A model generated the notes under the pieces. The model was not told where the DNA came from. It worked only from the letters and a program-made list of their open reading frames with translations, and made no database searches. From Styela clava (Eukaryota; Chordata; Ascidiacea; Stolidobranchia; Styelidae): DNA of 64,000 nt. The number at the start of each line of letters is the position of its first letter. Positions within the stretch are counted from its first letter, which is position 1. The translations under genes were made by a program, and so were the position numbers. The stretch is from contig NC_135262.1 of NCBI RefSeq assembly GCF_964204865.1, forward strand, positions 17,971,650 through 18,035,649. Reading direction: 5' to 3'. This document shows positions 49,901 to 61,900 of the stretch, in pieces.

Positions 49901-52900
49901 GCAAGACTAAAATAAAAAATAAAGGTATAATTAGAAACGCTGTCAGAGACTAAAAATTGTTTCAGATTAGAACTCTTTCTCCCAAATTCGTTATATGAAA
50001 TATTGCTTATTCTCGCTTTTGCCTCTGAACAAGGCCACATACAAGCATCCAGGAACTGCTATTTTTTGGAAGCACCGGAATCTTTCCAGTTCAGCATTGC
50101 CGACCAAATTTATTACACTTTGCATGAAGTGGTGAGCATGGGATTTGAACCGGAGATGTGTAACCTCCGATGTCAATACAGTTGAGTTTTAACCTCTAGG
50201 CCCTCAACCCAACTGAATATTTACTGTTTGCATATCAGAATAACTGTAATGATGCTTGATACCTTTTAGCAATGGTTGAAATATTGTTTGTAAATCTTCA
50301 ATGTTTGATATTAACAGACAAAGATTTCTTCTGATATTTTGAAGAAGTTGTAATGCCCACAATTTCACTTCGTAACCTTTCAAAAATGAAAATAAATATT
50401 TATATTATGAAGAAAATGATAAGCAAGCAATGTTGGCCGAGCCATAATAATATAATGAATTCATTTTATTACCTATCAGACTAATTCGTACACATCCAGT
50501 CAATACCGCAACGATCGGTCTAAAAACCTCTCCTTTTGTTGCGATCAAATTCGAAAGTGTTTTTTCCGACCACATTTGTTGATGATTCAGATCAGATGGA
50601 AAAATAACTTCCAAAATTTGCGAAATGAACGAAACTAAAGGACGACAAATGACATTTGAATCGGATAATTTTGAGATGTTTTCTTCTTCCATCTCACCAA
50701 TGCAACAAATGGGATAAACTATAAACTTCCATCCCCATCTGAAAAATATATAAATTGAAAACAAAATGTCATACTCCGATAGTGTGTGTACCAGGTTAAG
50801 ATTAGGCCATAATTTTATTTGGATTTTCCTTATTTTAGTTCTATTATGTGAGTTCGAGACTGTCTGTGAAAGCCAAGTGAAAATACCCATTGCCCATAGG
50901 TTTCAGTCCCTTGACACAACTTGATGTATAGTAGGCGAACAAAATTAGTCATCGCCATATGGGTACACATACTTTTGGAGCGCCCCAAATGTAACCAAAA
51001 TGCTCGTCATCACTGTTCCCAGCCCACAATTTGATAGAATTTGATAAATGGATCAAAAAAAGATGTTACCCGTTTACAGATCCATCACTTTTAAAACTCC
51101 AATTGATTTCATCTCCTTCAATATTGATTACTTTTGACCAATCAGTCTGATCGCGACCTGCAGAACGCAATTACAATAAAAATTTTAAATAATAGATTAT
51201 TCTTATTCTGGATTCATTATATTGACGATATAGCGAACCTGATAACTGACAAATCATTGTCGTTTTATCCTTTATTGATAAGACATCATGTCTGCTTTCT
51301 GTCGAACACTGACTGTCAAATTCTAAGCGAAGTCCATTAGCTCCTGAAACACAAATCCATCATATTAAACAGAAAAGCAATATAGACAACTGTGCGATTA
51401 CAATACAATACAAGTGTGCAATACAGAATGTGCAGCATCAGTTTAAAATTCAGAGGTTAATATTCAATCATCCCTTTAAGCATGGTAATTTGAGATTGCA
51501 CAACAAATTTTGAGGGTCTCTCTATTTCATCATTAGTCATAATTTTATCATTATCAAAACAAAAATTAGAGTTTGTTTCTTCTTTACAATGCAATGAAAT
51601 GGCAATAAAACATACCGGGTATTTTGACACTTCCAGAAATTTCAGAATCATCGGCATATGGATGAGTACTTTCCTGAACAACGGGTCTCATTTCAAATCC
51701 TTTCGATTCAGCATCGTTCGTTACATCTGACAATTCAAGCACACAATTGTTCAGCAAAAGTTGAGTGACCTGAAAATCAAGATTTATATTTAGTTTTCAT
51801 AACCCCATATGAGATAAATGCTGTTAAAAATACTAAATAATGTTAGAACCCTTAATTTAGAAGTACAGAATGATCCAGAAGAAATTACTACAGTATTCAT
51901 ACAAAATTTATTACACAATTAAACTTTTGTAAGTACCCAAAAGTTTCAGTAATCTACGACGCTTTTCACAAAAAATATGTATTCTTCCGAATGTGTCCTG
52001 GCTTGTGTTCTTTAGGGGTTACCTGTTACCCTGTATACCAGTTCTTGAATTGAAAGTGGAATATTCATAAAAAGTGATGTACCTTTGGATTGTGTTTTAC
52101 AAGATGTTGTATGGCATGACAGGCGGAAACATATTGTTCATCAGTCAGTCTTCCTGCAATACCAAGCTTTAACAAATCTAAAAAAGAAAAATTGGATTGA
52201 ATGAAATTTCTTCAAATGGAATAGAGAAATTTAATTCTGAAATAATTTTTCAGCTGGAAGTATATTAAAAATTAAAGTTAAAATTAAAAGTATGTGCGTT
52301 TGACGTTGCTTTGAACATATTTTCGTTGAAAAAACTCCAGCATAACTAAAATTTATAATTATCATTGAAAAATATTTCTTCAATCAAACGAGGCAAAGAA
52401 CGAAGGGATGGATAAAAATTAGTACCTATTTGCAACCTAAACTGACTGCTTTATCACTTTTGTCATAATAAAATTTCCACTTTATTTATGGGAACAATAA
52501 TTCTATAGATAATGAAATATTATTTGTTTAAAAGCTTTTACAGTTACCAGCAATATTCTTTGTGTCTTGCAGTGCAAGTTCCGCATAAATTTCTACATCT
52601 TGAATTTTTTTCACTCCCTCTATTTCTATTAGGTCTTCAGTCATATCAACAGCTTCTGTCAGCTTTTTGGGAGTAGGCAAAGTTATCTCCTCTGGACGTG
52701 TGATTGTTTCGGCAATAAGAGACGCCATTGCATGATCTGAAATTTTTGCTTCAAGATGCTTTGAGTTAGAAATGCTGTGGGACGACCCACTCGTAGATGG
52801 CTCCAATGTGATTTCAACGGGAGACAAAAAAGTTTGGCTTTGTGAAGTTGAAGGCCCTGTAGGAAAGGAATTACTCGTATACAAAATTGGAATTATAATA

Positions 52901-55900
52901 GAGATATCTTGAATACTTCAATCAACTTTTATATGAAAAATTAAAAAAAACTAGTCAAAAAAATGATTCATCAGATTTATTATACAAAACATAGTAGTAC
53001 ACAACACGATCTTGACATACCAGGTTCATCGTTAATTGATTCGTTTGTTGCAACTCTTGCAGTGGTTGGAACATCACTTGTGTCAATTTTAGAAGGTGTT
53101 GGAGATAGTGCTATTGGTTTTAAAATTTCTTGATTCTTCAAAGATGTTTCGTTTTCTTCTTTTACATATTTTGATGGTAGTAATGCACGCGTGACAAGTG
53201 CACGAGCAAAATGAATCTGAAAAATTTGATGATAATGTATTTTTTGTTCAGCCAACTTTGACAAGACAGAAGCAGTGACGTAGCATCAGGAGAGAAATGT
53301 TATCTTGGGATGTTAGAAAATAGCTTTGTTAGCTATCCGGAAATAATTGCTTCATAAAATATTTGTAGGAATTTCATCAACTGTGTTTATTTTAAGCATT
53401 GTTTTGAATTTTAGCTCTTTAAATGAAAGACATCTTATGGCGTCCCGAGTTGTGATTTTAGTGCACTGTTTCAATTTCAGCTTAACCCCCTCTACTTCAA
53501 AAAGCAATGCCAATGAATGCAACAATATATAATCACTATTCATTACCTGAAGAGTCTGAAAAACAGTTTTCAGAGCTGACTTTTTTCCTTCATAAGCATT
53601 GAGTGACAACAATATTTTGGCCAGAGATGGCCGAACTTCTGGTTTTGGTTTATCGTACGACGAATCTTCAATTTTAGGTTTATAATATCCCCCTATAAAC
53701 ATATAAAGTAAATATTTAAAATATGAATTACAAAGATATGACCAAGTTTTTCCCCAAAAACTTCAGTTAGATTTTCTCAATCGTAACTGTTCTCCAAATC
53801 ATTTTGGCAAGATCTGCTTCAAGTCTCGATTCAAATGGTATTTACTAACTCAGTAACTCTGCACAATTTAGTGACCCTTGATATAGTCACCCGGAGATCA
53901 CTGTCATAAATTTCTGAGTGGATGTGCATGACCTTGCATTTCCAACAGATACTAATTCTTACCAGAGATACATAGAAGAGTTTTTCTGAGACTTTTGTTT
54001 CTGTTTCTGGTATGATCTGCATGAGGTGCATATGATTCTCCAAGACAATCCTTCATAACTGGAAATCTTATGGGCTCAAACAAACCGCTGTGATTTTCAT
54101 CAGCCACAGACCATGCAACGCTAGGAAACGAAGACTGTTGTTTTAATAAAAACAAAACTATCTAAGATACTAATTGAAAAAGAAACAACAAAAAAAACTG
54201 ACCTGTGGCTTGACCCGCAAGCAACATTAGATATTTTGATTCCAGTTAAACCTTCAACAAGAGCTGGTTTTCTGTTAACTGTGGTTGTGCTGTTACCTTG
54301 TTGTCCATGATCATTGTCTCCCCATGAATAAACCTGAACATTTGTACATGAAGGATTTACAAGGAGCACAAAAGTTTCATAAATATCAAAGCAAGAACTT
54401 TATCTGGCGCTCCAGAAGTGTATGTACCAATATGGAGGTAATTAATTTTGTTTCCTACTTTACATCAAGTTGTATAAAGGGACTTAAACCTATGGGCAGG
54501 GGGTATATTCACTTGGCTGACACAGACACTCCCCGAACTCGCAATAGAATTAGACTATTCTCAGTTCGATCGGAAAGCTTAAGGAAAATCAGAATAAAAT
54601 TATGGCCTAACCCTAACCTCGTACATATACTACAGGAGTACCCTTCATCCCCTCCCATCTGTATATTAAGTTGCCCTGGAAGTCATTGTGTCTGGAGTCT
54701 ATTTTTTGAAATATATCAGAGAACAAAAATCCTCATGTCATGTCACTTTTAGACATCTTACATTTGTACAAAAGATATAAATATGAAACTAACTTCTCCA
54801 GCATCAGTAACAGCTACACAATGCAGGGCACCAACGGCAACTTTAACAATATTTTTATCGGCAAGTCCGCTGACAATAGTTGGATGTCTGACATGTTGAT
54901 CGTGTCCTTGTCCAAGTCGAAAATAATCTCCTTTTCCCCATGTCCATATTTTTCCTGTTTTACTCAATGCAAGTGAGAATTGTGCTCCACAACCTGTGGG
55001 TATATTTTTTGATGTTTAAGACTCTCACTCTGAGAACTGAATCTTCACAGTAAGGCATATATATGTACGTTGAAATGGTGACCATATGCTTTATGTGCAA
55101 TGCAAATAGAAAGTTGCAAGCCTTTTATTTTCATGGCTCACATTCATATTATTTGTAGTGACAGTAACTCCACGATTTCACAGAAATTCATTGCTTCATT
55201 CATCTTACCGATATCGATAATTCCTTTATCATTCAATTTATCAACAATTTGTGGAGTTGAACAACCTTCACTCCCTCCTCTTCCTAATTTTCCAAAATCT
55301 CCGTCTCCCCAAGAATACACGACTTCGTTTCTCGATAAACATACAGTCTGAGCATCTCTGCTTCCGCAAGCAACTTTCACAACATGAACTCCATGCAATG
55401 CCATAATCTTTTGAAAATTGGAACGTGATCAATGTATTACTCTGATATTGAAATAATTGACAAAAATTCTATTACAGAATCAAATATCTCATGTAACTTA
55501 AACACATCCTTGACAACATAATTTTATGTGATTTCAATATATATGGCTTATAATCAGGGTTTGGGTGAACAACTACACCATAGTATCAGTGACGATACCA
55601 GGTGGTGGATTTTCAGGTTTGACATTAGAGGTGCTTATAACTAGGGATGTCCTTATCGTTTCCGTTTTCGTTTCGTTTTCGTTTAGAGCTGTATTCGAAT
55701 AGTTTTTTCCAATTTCGGTTAATCGTAATTTAACATGTATAAAATTTGCGACGTCGCGCACGATCTTTTTCGGTATTTTTTTTTCAAAGTACGTTAGTAA
55801 GTGCTGAATCGTCCGTCGCGTGAACCATAGTGACCTCTGCTTTCTATCAAGCGTGACGAAACGGGCATGTCTGGGCATGTCCAGACTTGTGCGATTATTG

Positions 55901-58900
55901 CCGACAATCTGATGTTGACGGTGCAGGCAACCGGTATCTCTGTTATGGAAGTGATTAGTTTTCTATTGCGAGTTTATCATAACTGCATAACGCACGGTGG
56001 AAGTTTTAAAGGTAAAGATGGGTACGGTGTCGTTTGGTTGAATAGCAGTGCAGCAGTACCGGTACCGTACCGGTAGCCTAATGGAATCGGAGTTTATCTG
56101 TGCCAGTAGGCTACGGTACTAGTACAGTCATACGGTACTGTGCCGCACAACATGAACATTATTATGTGTACCAGTTTAGGGTTCAGGTTGTGAGCCATGC
56201 ACATACTTCAGGAGCTCTAAAAAGGAACTGTGGTCCCTGGAGCTGTAGCCAAAGCCACTGTGATTAAGAATCAGCTTCCCAGCCCTGATTAGAAGCTTGT
56301 GATGACAACAGTATGTTTTCTTTAATTCAGAGAAATAACTTTCTCACAGAATGCTTCGCATCAGTTTAGTTTGACAGACTATGTCACATGTTCATTTCAC
56401 CCACTTATGTTGGGAAATAAAGTTACTGAAACACTTGTGAAGTATTATTTTGGTTCTAGTAATTTAGTTTAAACGATATTCGAAATGTTTTTTCAGAAGC
56501 ATTCTAGAATAGTTTAGTATTCGGATACGGACATCCCTACTTATAACCAGTTGTATATTTTTCGCAACAAAAATATCAATATTGGCTAAATAGGTGACTT
56601 CTTTTAACAAATTCAACAAAATGTGTCAATTGATTTAAAAGCTGTTGCAATTCGATTTCTGAATGTCTGTATGAAATTTTGATCCCATTACCCCCCTTTG
56701 TTCAATCTTTGAGTAGTATGGTATGCTAAACTGACCAACAAAGAGAATAACTTACAAACTTTGGTTTCAATTGAGTTGCATTATCTCCATGTCCCAATCT
56801 TCCATAATTCCCTTGTCCCCAGGTATACAATCTACCTTTCAATGTAACTGCAGCACTATGTGAACTTCCACATGCTATATCAACAATCAGTTCTCCTTTA
56901 AGTGCCTGAAATTAAAAAGGAAAATATATTTAAACATAGAAGACAGATATTAGCTTTTATTATATGAATGAAAATTTACCTCGATTAGTCGTGGTTTGTG
57001 GCAATCCGCTCTATTACAATGTCCTAATTTTCCATCCTCTCCATCTCCCCAGGAAAAAACAACTCCTGTTGAGGTGAGTGCCATTGCATGTCGTCCACCT
57101 ATGTTGTGAATGCAATTATTTAGATTAAAAGAAGATAAGAATCTATGTTAGAATTTGCAGGAAGATGAACTTTTACCACTGTGAACAGCAACTTTCTTGA
57201 CATAATAAGACGATAAATGTGAAACAATGGTTGGTGTTGATACATTCGAAGTCACAAGTCCTAAACCAAGTCGTCCGTTTGTTGATTCACCACAAGTATA
57301 AACCTGAATGAAGAAATCAATGTTTTTATTACTCAAAAGTAATAAACAATTTGTTGCTCCAATATAGGGCTATCCAAACGAATCGAATATTTTAAACTAA
57401 AATGAAACGTAGATTATTAAAATTGTTTGGCACTGGTCTACATTAGTACTATTTGGATTTGTTTTTTAATTTTCAACTCTCCATAGAGTTTTTGAAATCC
57501 TGATTTTTGACCATTTAAATGGAATGAGGCATATGGTCATGATATACCTCTGAAAATGTAGTTCTTATTGTACAATAGAGACAATGTTCACGATTGCGCA
57601 ATACTATTCAATTACTCGATTCAGGAAAAATACCAGTATTCAGCATATAGCTTGTAATGATCAACAATTATCCTAACTTGTATAATGATGTTATAATTAT
57701 CATAGACAATTATAACATCATAAAAAAATCAATATCTATATTACAAAAAAAACGCATCTAGCAATGCAATACAAACATATTACATTCTCAAATATTCTCA
57801 CCTTTCCTTCCTGAGTGACAATGAACAAACTTTTTGATCCTCCAGTTATTTGAGCAACTTTCAGTGATGAGAGTTTTTCTGAGAAGAGAGGAGTTTTGAT
57901 CTTTGATCCTTTTGGTCCCCCAAGTTGATCTTTATCATTAAGACCCCATCCATATACTTTGGTTGCCACTGCACCTGATGAACGCTTCTTGCCACGTCCA
58001 GTTTGTCCAGGTGACTGTAGAAATCGCAACATATAACAAAAAAAACAGTTTTACACAAGAGTTTTATGCATAATGAGGGAGGAATGAAAAGTTCCAAAAG
58101 AGATGAAGTGAAACATTTAACAAAAATAGTTGGAAATCAATGCTTCAATGGAGTATAACAAAAATCGCAAAAAAAACTTTGCCTAGATCATTAGCTAGAG
58201 GCAAATACTAATTGGATATTTATTAACTTTGTTATACAATAAAGATACTTGTGAAGAACACTGAATCGAACTTTTGGCACATGTTCACTAAACGTCGCAA
58301 GTACCTCTATTTGGCGTGGAACAACCCTTTTTGCATATGTTATTCTTAACCCCCACCCGAAATGGCATCTTCGCCAATGATACCAAACTCAATAACGCTA
58401 GCGATTTTCTCATATCAGGATTGTTAGGACGAGAAAACGAGATAAATAGCATGCTCGATTTGGGGTGATCGTCTGCGTGTCTTGGATGACAGTTAGTATA
58501 GTTTGGAGGGCCTTATTACGTTACTGTGACGTCGTAGAGACCTAATTTTTGAATGACATAGTCAGGTAGGGGTTAGGAATACCATATGCAATAATGGTTG
58601 TTCCATGCTAACAAGAAGTACTTATGTCGTGTTGTGAACATGGCTCAAACTTTTTTTACACTATATTATCTTAAAATAATGTAAAAATGAAACCTTTTCA
58701 CAATCTTCTTCAGAATCAGAAGCTAAATATAGTTGTTGAAGTTTTCTGTCATCAGATGATTGTTTTCCTTTTCCAATAAAATTTTTTGATTTTCCGATCG
58801 CAGAAGAAACACGTTTAGGTGGAAGTAGATAGCCTTTGATAAACAGGCTATGAATCTGGAATAAAAAGCATAAAAGATATAGGAATTGTACGCTGAACAA

Positions 58901-61900
58901 TAAATAGAATATCATAAAAAATCATTAGTAAACCTTGCAATCAATTCCAAAGCTTTTGCACTTTTTAATATTGATTATTATTCTGTCATATGGTTTATCA
59001 CAATCTCGCAACAACAAAACATGTTTGGCTGAAGGTTGGATACGTATTGTTCTTGATTTTTGATCATCGCCATTTGATAATGTGATATTAACGAGACTTG
59101 GCATGTAGCTGCTATCATCTGGATCAACCTGAAACATAGAATAGCTATACTTGACATTTTGAATTCACCTTTTTTCTATCAGATAATAGTTATATCAAAC
59201 TTAAAATATGGCATTTAACATGGGCAGCATAATTGATTATAGAACAAAAAAATGTGCCATTGGATGGGGTTGAGCAGAAATGATCAAATTGGGTTCGATA
59301 ATTAAATCAATTTAAATTTCGTAATCAACTAATTAACATATCTGTAAACTCTACTCATAACAATTTTAACAGAGGTGAGGAATGTGCAAATATATGAGAG
59401 TTGAGACAGCAATGTATGCTAATAAATTTTTGCTTTCAAATTTAGCAGTGATATATTTTGACCTACAATTTTCAATAAAGCATATGTATGGGCATGAACA
59501 CATATGAATTTTCAAAGAGTCAATTTGAAGTGGATGAAATTATAGTCATCTTACATTAATAATATATTAAGCATACTACATAGAAACAATGACAAAATGA
59601 AAAGCAACAAGGATTGCTTTTTCTTCTTTAATTGCATGTCATGTTTTCCTATTAGACTAAAAAATATAGTAAAGTCTGGTAAATATCAAGAAAACAAAAT
59701 AGTTACCTGCATGACCAAACTTGTCACAACTGCACCTTGTCTCATATGCAATGTAAGTTTATGTTCCCCCAAAGTACCGGTCGACTTCCAGTATGTTTCA
59801 TCATTGCCATCAAGTAAATAACCAATCGTATCATTACCAGATGACGCTTCCAAATTATCTACTAATTTTTTCCAAGTTGTTGTTTCTTTTGGAAGCGGGG
59901 TTGTCTGTCCTTTAGAAGATTCTGCAATGTATTTAAAGCTTACTAAAGTTGTTTTACAAATGTGAAAAACTAATTTTTTTTGGTGTAAAGAGAACAGTAT
60001 ACACATGCCTTTTGAATTACTTCCCGCTGGTGAAAATGCAACATCAAGTTCAGTAATTGAGCGTGCAGACCTGAAAAAGTATTTCGATGTATTTAGGCCA
60101 TAAATTCTTTTTTTTTCTAAAGAAATTTCAATTGCTCATGCTTATAGCAAGTAAATAGAAAAACATTTGATGTGAATAAATTTATAATTTAGTTTTAATG
60201 TTACTTACTAGTACAGGGTAACCCCATAAAGGAGAACCCATAATTTTCCTGCATTAAAGCTATGTTCTCTCTAGAATATGAGATTTTTGATATTCTGATT
60301 TTCCTTATTTCAGTTCTATTACGAGTTCGAGGACTGTCTGTATTAATTAAGTGAATATACCCCCTGCTCATAGGTTTCAGTCCCTTTACACAACTTGATG
60401 TAAAATAGGCAAACAAAATTAGTTACCTCCATTTTGGTACACACACTTCTGGAGCGCCGTTTTTGGGGTCACCCTGTACTTTCATATAGTTTAGGAAATA
60501 CCGACGATGAAAGCAAACAAAATCGTGTATTTTCATAATAAACAACAAAATCTTACGCTCGCCTAGGATTACTGGCATCTCCACTTGCAGTCGTTCGAAC
60601 TTTTGTCGCTCCAGGATTTTCAATCATATCAAATACATGACGAGGTGTAGCATGTTGGAATGCTCTGAAACACTTTTCACATAAATCGTAATCATAACAC
60701 ACAGAGCATTTGTATCTTGCTCCAACAATTGGATTTGCCTAAAAAAAGAAAAATGAAGTAATTAACAAAAAAAAGTTGACTATGGTCGACAAAATAATGC
60801 TGAAAAATAGTAAAATTCATCTCTTCGGATTGAAATGGGTTTATGTTATAATCCCAAGGTTAACTCAAAGATAAAAAAAACTTCAATTTTTTAACAATCT
60901 ATAATTTAGCTAAGATCAATTTGCATCCTACGTTGGCCTCAAACAGAAACTTGCTGTTGAATCTTTTCCGTGAGTCTTTCAACTCTAGGATGGTGATATG
61001 TAGATATGAGCTTTACACATGCAGTTCTTGTGTAATTATCAGAACAATTTTATGAAATTCAAGTGTGAAAATATAGATTCATATGAATATAAAGACATGC
61101 AGAGCGTGGATAGGGTACTTTGGGTATTTGTGTGAATTCAAATGAGTTTGAGAGTAAATTTACTACCCACCCTTCTCCATTTTTATTTCACATTTTTACA
61201 AGTGCTAATTTAAATCTATAAATGTTGTTTTCCAAACAGCAACAGCCTATCATTTTGACTTCCAAATTTAAAAGCCATGCAAACCTGCAGATGTTGTTAT
61301 AATATATTCAGATGGTCCAGGAAAACCAACCTCATGCTGTGATAAAAACAACAGCTTGGTATGAAAATGACCGGGAAGTGGTAATACTTCACATAAAGAA
61401 ATACTTCATATGATAGAAGATGAGATACCTGGCAATTATCGCAAGTAACTTGTTGATGACTTTCTTCAACAAGTTCTAATTCTGTCATCAATCCTGTCCA
61501 ATGTTGTTGTTCTTCAAAGTTAACCACGGCATCTGTTCCAGAAATACTGATCACTTTTCCAACAGAACTATGTTTGACTGAACCCCATTTATATTTTGGA
61601 ACAGAAACAGACGGTCTCACTCGAACCTGTTAAACAAGATAAAACTGGTTAAAACCAGCTTGAGAAATATCATAAATAAATAAAAAATATTTCAATGATA
61701 CCTTGTCTCCAACTGTTATTGCTTTTGTATTTTCACTTAACTTAGTATTTGCTTGTTTCGAGTTATCTTCGACCATTTCAACATGAATATATCGAACCTA
61801 TGATAGAATAGAATTTATAATAAGCAATGTAAATGTACATTTCACTTCTGAAGTATAACTCAAAACAAAATCACACATATTCGCTCATCATAATAATTGA

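Noticed and set aside
55573..56076. Two overlapping frames of 69 and 101 residues
   Set aside because: Both lie mainly in the hAT-type element at 55642-56538, with no family motif.
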